A DNA stretch of 64,000 bases from Panicum virgatum (lineage: Eukaryota > Streptophyta > Magnoliopsida > Poales > Poaceae): NCBI RefSeq assembly GCF_016808335.1, contig NC_053139.1, forward strand, positions 39,924,464 to 39,988,463, read 5' to 3'. Shown one piece after another: positions 11,946-23,998 of this stretch. Made by a program: the position numbers and the translations under genes. Position 1 is the stretch's first letter. Each line of letters starts with the position of its first letter. A model generated the notes under the pieces. The model had not been told where the DNA came from, did not search any database, and saw nothing but the letters and a program-made list of their open reading frames with translations.

Positions 11946-12201
11946 CGGTGAAGAGGAATTTCAAACTTTCGAGATTGTGTGACAAGCCATGAAATTTTGT
12001 ATTTGCTTGGGCAATATATTCGCGATCAAACTGGGTAAATGAAACCGTAGCATTGCATGGCAAGCTGCATCTTTGAGGGCAGAGACTGAGGTGTAATTCA
12101 AACCTTCATAAACTGAAAGTCGACCTGAAACAATGAAACTATTGATGTTTGCTACAGGCTACAGCTTATGATAAAGTGGCCTGCAGTATAGGTTCTCAGT
12201 G

Positions 12202-14273
12202 TCAGTGACGCTTGAAGAATTCCACTATGGGCTTGTATATGAGCTGCGGAGCATTGTAACCCATCACAAAGTCACCATGAGCGTAGTCAGGCATGTACAG
12301 CACCTCGATGTCATCACTGTCGTGCTCCCTGACCAGCGTCCGCAGGAGATGCCTGGTGTCGGGGACATCACCGAGAAAATCTTGGCCACCATGGGTGAGG
12401 AACAAGGGGACATGGGGCGGAATGGACGAGAGATTGTACAGCGGGGGCTCTGGCTGATTGTAGTGCTTCATGTTCTCCTTCTCGTTTCCATAGTCGTACC
12501 TTCTGACCCCAGCTTTCCTGACCACTACATTTGAGAAACAGAAACGTTAGTGCTGCAACTGGGCTTTGAGCAGTAGTTTCTGAGGAAGATTTTTTACATT
12601 GCGACATGTGAATCATGTTTTTCACAGAGGTTGATTGTGGACCATGCTGTAGGAAGATGCATGTAGTCGAAGTATTGAGGCAGCAGTCCGGTCCTTTGGT
12701 CATAGGATCAAATTCATTGAAACCACAGTTAGTATGATAACGGCCCAGCATCAGCATCATATATATTGGCTAGAATTCATTAAAGTGGAGGTAACACCAG
12801 TACCTGCTACAGCCCCAAATAAATCATAACAGTCAACTTCAGGGTCGGTGCAGACTTCACCCAAAACTTCTTGTGCAACTCGCCTGTAGTGCAGCAGAGC
12901 ATTCGTAGCAATCGACAATCACACACACACAGAGATGAGATGTGAGATGGGTTACCAAAATAACAGCATACAGGATCTTTACATTCTAAACAGATCAGCG
13001 GCAGGCTGCTTTTCTTTAATAAAGCAAAGGACCCTTGTTAGGCTATTCTAACATCATAGTAAGCTCCAGCAGTCCAGCTTCTATGAATTCATCAGAGAGT
13101 TTAAGCAAACAACTACTCATAATTAGTATGTGACTGCGATGAAAGGCAATGTTATTGAAACCCACGTAGTTTATATTCTTCCTAACAAGAAATTCAAGAA
13201 GTTGTAGAGAGATGCCTACCCAACAGGATTGAACTCGTGAAAACCGAGCATGTGAATTGTCTGCATGATACAAAAACAGAGAGATATAATACATTGAACA
13301 TGACCATTCTAATCAACAATAAGAATAAGAAGGTTCTAGAATGCTTTACTTCTGCAAGGAAGATACGAGCTGCAAGCAATATGAGTCTGGATCTCATCCT
13401 GTGCAGATAAGCAATTGGGCAGAGCAACACAGCTGATCTCACTATGTCTATTAACTTGTGCTCTGAAAAGGCTGCAAGAATAATCAAGGTTCCCTAGAAA
13501 ATAGAAAATTAAGCATCCTCTCAAGAGCCAAGCTATTGGTATATTAAATAATAAACAGGGTCATAAGAATACCAGGGAGTGACCGACATAGTGGACTTTC
13601 TTGCCTCCTGTTTGATTATAGACAAACTGAAGTACTGCAGGAAGATCATAAGCAGCAAGTTCGTCCCATGTGAAGTCCCAGAAAGCCTGCCAAGAGATGC
13701 AAGTATTTCTTTACTGAAATATATGACATCCAGTTTGTTAATCAAGCTACAGATGCAAACCGGGTCTTCTGGGGTGAGCGTGGTATGTTTTCGACTGGAT
13801 TTTGTTCCACGACAGTTGGCAATCCAAACATCAAAGCCAGCGTCAGCCAAAATGAAGCCAAGTGATTGTTTGGGTGTACTTAGTACCCAACAGAAACCAT
13901 CCTGTCCCATCAGCATATTCATTTTTGTTACAAAAAGCATTCAGATTGTATATATTATGTTCAACAATGTCCTTACCACCATTAGCCCATGGAATAGAAG
14001 TACCGGTGTCCTATCCTCAGTCGAGTTGTCAGCATTAGAAAGACCATGGGGGATCCTCTTTAAGCTAAGAATATAGCCATCTTCTGTTGTGACCTGATAT
14101 TCTTCACATGGATAGCCATAAGCTGCTACTCGTGCCTTGCACATACCTAAAGGATGGGGTTGCGGGGGGCATTGATCATCTGTAAAGTTCTGGATCCTCC
14201 ATGAGAGAACGCTTCGCAGGTTCAAGGAAATGAAAAGAATTAGGAAACAGAGTAGATAAAGATTCCGAGCCAT
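12202..14273 (-). CDS. Acid triacylglycerol lipase (gastric lipase-like)
   Basis: Eight-exon gene for a 411-residue secreted alpha/beta-hydrolase of the acid lipase family (plant triacylglycerol lipase 2 / gastric lipase type), expected to hydrolyse acyl esters. Exons: 14273-13977, 13901-13761, 13686-13573, 13493-13350, 13260-13220, 12883-12804, 12693-12598, 12524-12202; all junctions are GT-AG with consistent phases. An N-terminal signal peptide is visible ([19 protein letters not shown]). Then [20 protein letters not shown] and LLFHGLM (oxyanion region), [14 protein letters not shown], and the nucleophile elbow GHSLG, which is split by intron 3. The other likely catalytic residues are Asp in [10 protein letters not shown] and His in PDYAHGDFV. 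Length and motif order match the family. No frameshift seen, so the gene looks functional. Confidence 0.9.
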
Positions 14274-15690
14274 CTCAGTACAGTATGATTTTTGGCACTA
14301 GAAATGAATCATATTCTTGTATCAAACCCTGAACAATAACTATAGGATGTAGGCTACTGCAATTTTGTGTGGTTCCAAGAATAGGGGGTGGGGGTTAGCT
14401 GCAGGGATGGCCTCTGAATAAGACTGAGCTTAATCCCAAATTGGTAAGGAACACTAATTTATAGAACTGGTTGTGCTATGTACGGGAATTTGGTTTCTGT
14501 TTATGCATTAATTTTCTCTGTCATGGAAGCATGAGCATGAGAAAAAAAAACCTTTACAGTGGTTTTTCTAATTGCAAGTATTGAATGTGAGATTGCATAA
14601 CCATGAGCTAATCAGGTGAAACAGACAGAACTAGTTATCATAATACCAGTCACGCAATCTTGATGATCAGATATGAATATGCGTAGATCCCACTTCACAA
14701 CAATTCTGTGATCCCAAATTCTGTTCATGGCCACTAGGAATGTTGTGGACGACAAGGTAACATTCTCTAACGTACTTATGGATTTTATTTGCAATTTAGA
14801 AGCGGCAAGCATTCAGGTAGCATCACTGGAGCACGCTATCCAGATGCCCCTCATATAAATCAGTTCAGCATGAACAAGAGAGGACGACAGGGGATTGGTC
14901 CTTGAACAGAAAATACCTAAGTTGACACTGAAAACCAACTAATTTGTATAGGGAAGCCAATACATAAAAGAAGTGTGAAATTCTAGCATTCTGAAGGTAG
15001 GAGAGAGAACTTGTTTGCATATGAATTTTGCGATAACATATTGTTACCAGAAAAACGATGCACTATTTAAAGATGTATGCTCTGAAACAGACTACATTTT
15101 GGCGGCCAAAGGAAAGTGCGCATATGAACCACAACTGTTCCGCTCTCCTGCACCAGTTGCGTTAATGCTTGAGTACCGCACTACCACCAGATAAAAGAAA
15201 GGAGGACAGATTGTCTCCGATACATAAGGAAGCACGCGTTCACCCACTGTGTGATCGTGTTTCTGTGAACAAATCTACGAATCAACGAGGATGAGCATCG
15301 TACTTTGGTCAGAGAGCCCTCAGGAGCATATGCGCGAACATGTGTCGAGCGTCCGAGGTGATCAGCCGAGGAGGATCACGAGCTGCCCTCCGCTCCGATC
15401 CCTCCAGTGCCTCTTCTAGTCTATTCTATGCCTGGCATCGGCGTGGGCGGTGGAGACCCCGCACGGCCGCACCGGTCTTCCTGGTCGTCGGAATGCCCAC
15501 ACTTGCGACCGGCACCGGCGGCGGTGGCTGCCGATGTTCGCACCTCGCAGTCCCGCGCGGAAGCGGGGGGCGGCGCTAACGCAGAAGGGGCCGGGCCGCC
15601 GCTTGCTGCGCCTGACGGCCTGGTTGTTGAGGTACGGCCCGGGAGGGCCAGCGATTGACTGCTTAAATGGTGTAGGAAAGCTGAGACTGT
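14274..15690. other. Lipase upstream region
   Basis: Mostly AT-rich 5' flank of the lipase gene; a GC-rich island at about 15340-15660 has short open frames on both strands but no recognisable protein. It could be a leader exon or promoter of an unannotated transcript. Confidence 0.35.
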
Positions 15691-16044
15691 GGCATATTTA
15701 GATCTTTACCCGTAAATCCCGTAAACTTAAAAAAAATGTCACATCGAATATTTTGATACATATATGGAGTACTAAATGAAGTCTATTTACAAAACTTTTT
15801 GCATGGATAGGCTGTAAATCGCGAGACGAATCTAATGAGTCTACTTAATCCATGATTTGCAATATTGATGCTACAATAACCATCCGCTAATTATGTATTA
15901 ATCATGTATTAATTAGCATCATTAGATTCGTCTCGCGATTTACAACCCATCCGTGCAAAAAAATTTGTAAATATACTTCATTTAGTACTTTAAATTAGCA
16001 AGATTCCGTCGCAAAAAAATTTTGCGCTCTATCTAAACACGGCC
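15691..16044. mobile_element. Fold-back Tourist-like MITE
   Basis: Long inverted arms: GTACTAAATGAAGTCTATTT on the left and the complement near 15970 on the right, with GCGAGACGAATCTAATGA / TCATTAGATTCGTCTCGC in the middle of each arm. Ends GGCATATTTAGAT and ATCTAAACACGGCC. It is a sister copy of the element at 6265-6620. Confidence 0.75.
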
Positions 16045-16285
16045 TGTGTTTAGTTCGCGAAAAAGTTTGGATTTTGATACTGCAACACATTTCGTTGTTA
16101 TTTAAAAATTAATGTTCAATTATAGATTAATTAAGTTTAAAAGATTTATATCATTCTAATCAGTTATACTGTATAATTAGTTATTTATTTCAACTGTATT
16201 TAATGCTCTATGCATATGTTCAAAGATTTGATGCATATGTTCAAAGATTTGATGTGACTGTAGAAATTTTTTTGAGAACAGGGCC
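16041..16285. mobile_element. Second MITE abutting the first
   Basis: Starts GGCCTGTGTTTAGTTC and ends GAGAACAGGGCC, sharing its first GGCC with the end of the preceding element. AT-rich core with two adjacent copies of ATGCATATGTTCAAAGATTTG-type sequence (one base over in the second). Non-coding. Confidence 0.6.
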
Positions 16286-16723
16286 TGATTTGCTGTTGCT
16301 TTCCTAACCATGACAAGTTGACACCTCCTCCTCAAAAAAAAAAAAGACAAGCTGGCAACTAGGCTATGACATGAAAATATTTCTCTCCTAGTTTAGTTGT
16401 TGACAAGTCTATTCTAATATCGGAATCAGAATTACAATACGAAAAATGAAAGCGGCCGAATCAAGATTTCCCGTATTTATAAGACTAACGAAATAAAATA
16501 CGATGAAAAATAACTATAAAATTAGTTGTAAATGATATTTTTTTATTTTTCTAAAAATAGAAACAGTCAGAAACGATATCATAATACGAAAATGATATCG
16601 GTCCATATAGAAATTTCCGTTCAGCTTCACTCCTAGTAGTTAGGATCCTAAGACTTACCGACCTAAGATTTGATTCGGAGAGGCAATGAAATCCTTTTTG
16701 ATTGCATGATTAGAGCAGCGGAC
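16286..16723. other. AT-rich spacer, nothing recognised
   Basis: No gene or repeat recognised between the MITE pair and the direct repeat. Confidence 0.3.
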
Positions 16724-16940
16724 AACAACCTGATGACTAGAAGTATAAATACTACTTGCAGTGAATTCATCAAACTTCTTTTATTAATTTTACTTAATAT
16801 CTCACTCGGGGCAAAGCCTCACACTTTTATGATTTAGTTGTACTGCTTCAACTTTTTCACTAGTTGGATTACTTTTGCAATGCATGGTCACTTTATTTTT
16901 CAGGCTCCCGACATGAATAAGATTACAAAAGTTGGGATTC
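16724..16940. repeat. Direct repeat, copy 1 (217 bp)
   Basis: Begins AACAACCTGATGACTAG and ends AAAAGTTGGGATTC. A second copy lies at 21804-22183. The two copies bracket a GC-rich segment, a Helitron and a LINE. It may be a degenerate terminal repeat of an older element or a tandem duplication; neither TG..CA ends nor a target duplication is clear. Confidence 0.7.
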
Positions 16941-18313
16941 CACGGATCTCTAAATATGAAACTTGGGCTGGAAACGTCGCCCGCTAACACGCTAACCATC
17001 TGATCGGCTAAGACACGATATGGACCATCCTAGCGGGTGTCTCACCCACAGAGCCACAAGGGTCACGAATCCTCGCGAACCCACTCGTGGGTGACTCCCG
17101 TACCTCCCTCCTCTTGACGCAGTGTTTCCGACCATCCCGACGCAGGCGATGGCCCCAGCAGCCCCGACACAGGCGGAGTGCAGACGTGACAAACCCGGTC
17201 GCTCCGGTCCGCCATCCCGGTGTGGGCGGGGGCCGTGCCCCTAGGACCCCGGCGTGGCCGGCGGCACGGGCGTGGGCTCCCAAAATTGCTCTGCAGAATT
17301 CAACTACCTTGCCATCAGCTTGACCCCGACTCAGCTCGCCAACTGTCAACCTCCGGCTAGCGTGCTATCTGAAATAATCATACCAAGTAATATAATGTGC
17401 AACAAAGCTATGAGTTTTGCCGTAGGTGTGAAACGACAACTACCAAGACAACTACTAACCAAACAGTTCTGTGTCGAAGAGTGGCAGCAACCATGTGGCA
17501 ATATCTTTCATTTGCATGATGTATAGTACATGACAAAAAACAAATTGCTAAACTCCTGATGTCATCGCACATTTCAGTTTTCAATATCTTGGGCCTCATG
17601 TAACTGATGCAGCAACTCTTTGTTAGTTCATTGTTACCAGGTGCTACTTGTTGATCTGCACATTGTATGAATATCTTGGGCCTCATGATTTACTTAATAT
17701 ATGTGCTGGCGAGAGATCATTTCAGATATTTACACAGTTGTTTGGTTTGAATCCGTGAAATTTTATTATTCAGATCCAACAACGACTTTTCCATGTTCAA
17801 AGTTAAAATCTTGAGTGGAAGTAGAAAGGTGTCCCAAGAAGAGCAAAACTTAAAGAGAAGAAATCAGCTCTTCTCGAATGAAGGCACGATGTACTTAGCC
17901 ATAAAATTGTCCTTGGTTTGAAGAGAAGACTCAAGATGACCAACAAATTCCCTAATTACTAACTATGTAGTGATTCGTAATTATTCGTACAAAACAAGTA
18001 GAATGCGGCTCAGGTGTGACAACTGACAAATTTGTCACTCTTGTTACTGCAATAGGTGATCAATAATGGACTATGGAGCAGACACAACAACTAGTTAAAT
18101 TTCTTGCAGCTTTCATGTCAAAGAGTTCGGTCATCAGTTTGGTGATGACGGTGGTCCGTGCTGAGACAAACTTGCATGCACTTATCCAGTAGTTTGTAAT
18201 CTTCAACAAAAGAATATGATTTTGCTTAGTATAATAACATTTCTTATTGCACTTATTGTTAGAATAAGTTATACAAATCACTGTCACACCTAGAATTACA
18301 GCATTCATAAGAA
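16941..18313. other. Spacer with GC-rich segment at 16980-17350
   Basis: A 113-codon minus-strand frame (17349-17008) fills the GC-rich part, but I recognise no family in it. The rest is AT-rich, with AATATCTTGGGCCTCATG present twice (near 17582 and 17670). Unassigned. Confidence 0.3.
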
Positions 18314-18817
18314 CTAGGCGTATAGCCCGCGCATTTGCACGGCTAGTATTGAAAATTCAAAAATTTGCATATCATTGTATCCTTACTTAAAGGTTATACT
18401 ATTATTTTACCATACATCATCCTGTTCATTATCGTAAATTATATCTTATTGTTGATTAAAACAATTCAACTATGATTTACCTATAATAATAATTTGATTT
18501 GTTGAGCTTTAATAATATTATGCAGATATTTATTCTTATTTTTATTTTATTTTGATTAACTATTGTTAGTTTTAGTTTTTATTAATAGTATATATTTGTA
18601 ACTGATGCATAGCTAAATAGTATTTTATATTTAATTTTTCATAATGGCATTGTTGGGCGATTTTTAATTAGGTACATGAGTATTTTAGGCTAATTTTTAT
18701 CGTAATGGCAGTGATGGGTAATTTTTATTTTTTTTCCGATTAACGTGGGAATTTCTAGGCCTTGAAAGCGAACATGAAAGCTCCGTTTGTTGGCCAAATA
18801 ATAAGATAATAGATAGA
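18314..18817 (-). mobile_element. Non-autonomous Helitron, family A copy 1
   Basis: 504 bp element read on the minus strand: 5' TCTATCTATTATCTTATTATT; 3' end a GC hairpin (GCCGTGCAAATGCGCGGGC), then a short spacer and the terminal CTAG. It lies between host A and T, as Helitrons do. No Rep/helicase coding. It is the inverted sister of 53293-53798 and similar along its whole length. Confidence 0.85.
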
Positions 18818-19018
18818 TACCGGTTGTACCACTAGCAACTCAAGGTCAAGAGACCAATGCGGGTTTCCAAGGCCTGCTCCAATGACCACAAATCCACGCC
18901 ATGAGCATTTTTGATATTTTTAAATCCTAGACTGCCCCTCAACGGAGGGCGTCTGTCATTCTAGTGGTGATGAAGGGGTGACACCAATGCATTTAATTGA
19001 ATTATCCGGTCCTCCTCC

Positions 19019-21801
19019 TTTTTTAGACAAAAGGTTTTCCCCGCTTTATTAAAGAAATAAAGCGTACAAGAGTTTCAGTGTCAAAGTTCAGCGTTCAGCG
19101 CATTCGAGGCACGCCAGCCCAAAGCGTTTACAGCAAAGTAACATCTAACGTTTTAACATCTAACGAGAATGCGCACACATCAGGCATCGTCTGCACGGTC
19201 AGTGACACAGCGGTGGAGGCTGACTGAGAGTGATCCCCAGGAGATCGAGCCAAGCTTGAAGCCTGTTGTTGTGTAAAGACGCCCCAGCAGATCCTCGGCG
19301 GGCTGCTCCCCACCTTCAACAGTTCTTGCGCAATGTGTTCCAACTGCACATGCTTCTCCTACTTTAACAAAACGTGCTAGCGCTTTAACATCCTGACTAC
19401 CAATCTCAGAATTCGGCCCCTGTCTTGCCACTTGCCCCCCCCCCCACCCCCGAAAACACAGCTGATTACGCAACTTCCAGAGAGACCATAAGGTTGCAGC
19501 ACAAGTACAGTTTAAGACTAAATTTTTATCATTGCTAATCCACCATCTACCGATGGACTCAAAATCAGTTCCAACATTTGTTCTAACTATTTCAGAGACT
19601 GACTCCCAAGTTAGTGTTGCAACACAACAATCAAAGAAAAGATGGTTAACTGATTCCTCCTCGCGGCAAAACAATCAGGATTTATCGGCCACATCTCTTC
19701 TTTTTTGTAGATTATCTCTAGTTAGAAGCTTGTTGTTGTGCAACAGCCAATGGAAAATGTGGACTCTTGGGGGAATGTTTAATTTCCACACTGACAGAAT
19801 ATGAATAGGAGAAACCCCTCTAAAGCTCAACACCACGTACAACGATTGTACTGAGTATTTACCATCTAAGTTGAATTTCCAGATGACAGTATCCTCCTCA
19901 TTATTGAGAACAACACTGCTAATAATATGAAAAAGTTCTCACCATTGCAGCATAAGCTGCTGGGAAAACATTTTTCTGAAAGTTAGTTTATTTCAAATTG
20001 GTTCCATCCCAAATTTGATTAATGGTAGCACCTTGCTCATTGTTGATGACATATAAATTCCAAAACTGGACATCCAAACTCGAGTTCCCGAACCACTGGT
20101 CCTCCCAAAACCTGACTCTTTTCCCATTGCCAACCAGCCATTGGTAACCCATAGCAGCTGCTTGAGCCGCCCATTGTACTCCTTTCCAGGAAGGAGAAGC
20201 ATTTCGTTCAAGACAGCAAAACAGGTTTGGGTGTTCAGTCCTATATTTAAATCTAATGATCTGTGACCAAAGCACATCATCTTTGAGGTGATATCTATGG
20301 ATCCAAGAAGCCAGTAAACATATGTTCAAAGTCCTTAAATTAGGCACACCAAGACCCCCATACCCTTTCTTTTGAGCTATAAAAGGCCACCAAGTGAGAT
20401 GATACCGATGCCTTTCTTCTGAGTTATCCCAAAAGAAGTGGGCCATATGAGAGTTAATCATTTCAATTGCCCATTTGGGAAACTTGATAATGGAGAGCAA
20501 ATAGACAGGAATGCTGGCTAGGCAAGAATTCAAAAGGGCAAGCCTTCCTCCATAAGAGAGAAGTTTTCCTTTGCAATTAGGAACTCTTTTAATGACATTA
20601 TCAACTATTGGTGGCAAATCTTCTTTTCTCTGACAATTATGGTGAGGAGGAACACCCATGTACTTAAAAGGGAACTCACAGCAAAAAATCTTAGCCATGT
20701 TGTTTTCCTCTTCCTCCTCCATACCCATAGTGAGAAGATCATTTTTTTCATAATTAATCTTTAGGCCAGAAAATTGCTCAAAGCAGACCAAAATCCATTT
20801 TAAATTCCTAGCCTAGTGTAAATCATTATTAAGAAAAAGTAAAGTATCGTCAGCATATTGGAGGCCAACAATGCCCCCCACTAACATCCGGGAGCAAACC
20901 AGTAATTAGCTGCTCTCTGACTGCTTTTACTAGTATTTTTGTGAACACATTAGGAACCAGATTAAAAAGGAGAGGGGATAAAGGATCCCCTTGGTGAAGG
21001 CCTTTACCAGGTTTAAAGTACTCTCCATTTTCATATTAATCCTGACACAAATGGAGCTGCCACGTACGACTTTCCCAATTCACATTCTCCACTTATGCCC
21101 AAAGCCTCTTGAGATTAACATCTTCCCCAAGAACTCCCAGCGCACTCTATCATACGTTTTCTCATATTCAAGTTTAAGAATGACCCCTTACTCGTGTTTT
21201 CTGAAAATATCATGAACAATTTCGTGTGCAGACTACGCTTTCCAAGATATACCTCCCTTTGATAAAAGCAGGATGATTTGAGGAGATTAACATATCAACG
21301 ATTTTAATTAATCTATTGTTCATAGCTTTGGCAAAAAATTTAGAATTACAGTTTATAAGGCTAATTGGTCTAAACTTCTTAAGATGTTTAGCCTCATTTT
21401 GTTTTGTGATGAGAGTAATTATGGTATAGTTAAGCCTATATAGGTTCAACTCCCCCATTTCAAAAAGCTTGAAAAGAGACATTAGATCCTGTTTAATCAG
21501 GTCCCAAAAATGTTGGTAGAAAAGGAAAGAGAATTCATCCGGGCAAGGTGCCCCATCAACATAGGAATCAAAGACTACTTCTTTAATTTCAGATTCTGAA
21601 AAAAGAGCTTCAACCATCTCATTTTCAATTCTAGTAATCTTTTCATTATCATTCCAAAAGGAGTCATCATGGTTAACCTCCAACTTCTTCTCAAAACCAA
21701 AGAGGTTCTTATAAAAGTCACCTGCTAGGTCCAGCATGGCTTTGGTTTATGTAACAGGACCATTAGGGCCCTCTAACACAATTTTTTTTCTTTGTGTTCC
21801 T
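19019..21801 (-). mobile_element. Decayed LINE (L1-type) with reverse transcriptase
   Basis: Minus-strand non-LTR retrotransposon with coding traces in several frames. From its 5' side: KIVLEGPNGPVT, then AMLDLAGDFYKNLFGFEKK and RPISLINCNSKFFAKAMNNR (reverse transcriptase fingers), FIKGRYILESV, the YADD catalytic motif at 20857-20846, SGLKINYEKNDLL, a long open stretch 20791-19988 (GGRLALLNSCLASIPVYLLS; WWPFIAQKKGYGGLGVPNLR), and the zf-RVT region ESVNHLFFDC. Stops and frameshifts separate these pieces. The 3' end is an A tract on the minus strand (T run at 19019-19024). The endonuclease is absent, so it is 5' truncated, ending right next to the second direct repeat at 21804. Confidence 0.85.
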
Positions 21802-21803
21802 CT

Positions 21804-22183
21804 AACAACCTGATGACTAGAAGTATAAAGACTACCTGCAGTGAATTCGTCAAGCTTCTTTTGTTAAATTTTACTTACTATCTCACTCGGGAGCAAAGCC
21901 TCACACTTTTGTGATTCAGTTGTATGTACAACTTTAGCTTGTTTACTAGTTGAATTATTTTTGCAATGCATAATCATCTTATTTTTCAGGCTCTCAACGT
22001 GAATAAGATTACAAAAGCCTTGTTCGGCTGGCTGGCTGGCTGGATGGCTGGCTGATTTCGCGTGAGAGGAAAATACAGTTGGCTGGCTGGTTGGTTGGTG
22101 GCTGGGCTGATTTTGCGTGAGATAAAAATACTGTTGTGGCTGGCTGAATCCGCCAGCCGAACAAGGCGAAAAAGTTGGGATTC
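21804..22183. repeat. Direct repeat, copy 2, interrupted by a MITE
   Basis: Second copy of the 217-bp repeat at 16724-16940, with the same start and end sequences, split by a 151-bp MITE after GATTACAAAA. Confidence 0.7.
22017..22167. mobile_element. MITE with perfect 16-bp terminal inverted repeats
   Basis: Ends GCCTTGTTCGGCTGGC and GCCAGCCGAACAAGGC are exact complements. The body is made of CTGGCTGG-type short repeats and two copies of a GATTT(C/T)GCGTGAGA block. The first direct-repeat copy serves as an empty site. Confidence 0.85.
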
Positions 22184-22769
22184 TAGAGATTAGTAACTAA
22201 AATGTTAGTATATCTTCCTTTTGAGTAGTATCGATCGGTTAATAACTTCATGGACCTCGGCAGTATTGCTAGGAGCGGTACAATGTAGTTAGCACCACAA
22301 GGCCATAGTGTCATTTTTGGACAAATATTTATAGGAACATGCTGCCATTTAGTCACACTTTGGTAATGTTGTAAATGTCAAAATATCAATGAGCTGGTGG
22401 TCATGATCGTGTGCCAAATGTTCCAGTGTGAATGAATGTGGAGGAGAAAATCCCCGGCCCCTCCGGGAAGAAGCTATCACCACTATCTACTTTTTAGATG
22501 ATGGGAGAGGAAGGTACTAGTCTATCACGCACCCCCTACCTAGAGGTTAGAGCACCAAGATACAAAAAAACGAAGCATTATTAGTACTAGGAGTTCTTAA
22601 ACATCGTGGATGAGATCAGAAATCAATCCTTGCAGGGACGAAATGGAGCTCTCCTTGGTCTTTGTTCTCATGTACAATCAGAGGCATGCCCAGCCTCTGT
22701 ATCTACGTAAGCATATTCCTGAATGAACCAAAAGAAACAAATTCCGGCCGACACACAGATGGTGCGTGC
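22184..22769. other. psbP downstream region
   Basis: AT-rich spacer that should include the psbP 3' UTR. No other gene recognised. Confidence 0.4.
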
Positions 22770-23793
22770 TCATGCGACGCTGAAGGAGCTGGCTGCCTTC
22801 TCGACGCCCTTCCTGGCTCCCTTGAACCACCTCTTGTCGCCGGCCTGCGCCTTGCAGATGTAGAGCTTGCCGTCCGAGACGGTGGCCGTGATGAGCTGGT
22901 GCTTGCCGCCCTCGTCGCCGTCGGCCGTCCTGGTCAGCACGGACACGCTGTAGTACTGCTTCCCGTCCACCACCGGCGCCGAGCTCTCGAGGATGTTGGC
23001 CGTGGCCACCGCGTCGGTCTCGAACCCGCCCTGCACGCGCAAGCACCGCGGGTAATTAAGTAGCCGTACGTCGCCGGATCAGCGGAGGTCGCCGGCCGGA
23101 GAATCGATCGATCAGCAGATGCATGCGAAGTAAGCTAGCTACGAACCTCGGAGTCCGTCTTGCCGGCGTAGGCCTGCTTGCCGAGGAGGTAGTCGACCTG
23201 GGCGAGGAACTCCTCGGGCGAGCCGTAGTCGGTGATGGTCTTCTTGGTGGTGGGCTGGACGATGACGGAGACGTTGCTGTTGGCGTCGAAGTTGTCCTCG
23301 TAGCGGAGCACCTGGCCGGGGAACTCGCGCTCCTTGCTGGGGTTCCACTTGGACGGGATCAACAGCTTGAAGCCGTCGCCGCTGTAGGCCATGAAGTCCG
23401 TGTTCGTCTTGGGCTTCCCGAACACGTTGGCTGCGAGCGCGATTGATATATATTTGCATCCGTCAAGCCAATTAATAGCTAAGAGCTAAGATAGATCGAA
23501 CGAAGCTGGCGTGTGGCGTCTCAAATCCATCGATCAAGAACGCTAATAAGCTTGTTATTACCTGCTTCTCCGTAGGCAGCGGCGGCGGGGTTCACCTTGG
23601 CGCCGACGGCGGCGGCGCCCGCGAGGAGCGTGAGCGCGGCGCGGCGGGTGACCGCGGCGTCGCCCTCGGCGGCGTCCAGCTTCTGCGCCCTGCACGCGAG
23701 CTGCTGGGCCCGCGGCGCCTGCTGGGGGCGCGCCGACGCGGCGGCGCCGAAGCGGGCGGAGGACTGGTGGAGGAAGCAGGTGGTGGACGCCAT
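22770..23793 (-). CDS. psbP: PsbP, 23 kDa oxygen-evolving enhancer protein 2
   Basis: Three-exon nuclear gene for the 258-residue precursor of PsbP, the thylakoid-lumen extrinsic subunit of photosystem II that helps retain Ca2+ and Cl- at the oxygen-evolving Mn cluster. Exons: 23793-23562, 23430-23147, 23030-22770; GT-AG junctions with matching phases. The N-terminus ([15 protein letters not shown]) is a Ser/Ala-rich chloroplast transit peptide. A twin-arginine lumen signal follows ([20 protein letters not shown]) and cleavage is expected at [10 protein letters not shown]. The mature part has [40 protein letters not shown] and a C-terminal [20 protein letters not shown]. Full family length, no breaks. 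The GC-rich first exon is typical of grasses. Confidence 0.95.
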
Positions 23794-23963
23794 GGCTCGC
23801 TGCTGCTCCTGGTCCTGGCCTCCTGCGACTCCCGGTCTCCTCTGGAAGAGCTAGCTGTGGATGCGCCGGGCGCTACGAGTGTTAACGAGAGGAGGGGGGC
23901 GGTGCCACGGTGGGGTCGGCGTCGGCTGGGCTGGGCGGCAGGCGGATGGAGTTTGGATCAGAG

Positions 23964-23998
23964 GATAAGGCTACGCGACGCGTCATTGGGCCACGTCA
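23964..23998 (-). promoter_or_regulatory. I-box / CCAAT / ACGT-core cluster upstream of psbP
   Basis: About 170-205 bp upstream of the psbP ATG a 35-bp stretch holds GATAAG (I-box, plus strand 23964), ATTGG (CCAAT box on the minus strand, 23985-23989) and CCACGTCA (ACGT core, 23991-23998). Such sites are known in light-regulated photosynthesis gene promoters; function here is inferred. No TATA box was seen nearer the gene. Confidence 0.4.

Noticed and set aside
17008..17349. 113-codon minus-strand frame in a GC-rich island
   Set aside because: Cys/Arg-rich translation resembles nothing known and has no splice or promoter context.
16724..22183. Complete LTR retrotransposon between the direct repeats
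   Set aside because: No TG..CA ends, primer site, polypurine tract or target duplication; the interior coding is LINE, not LTR pol.
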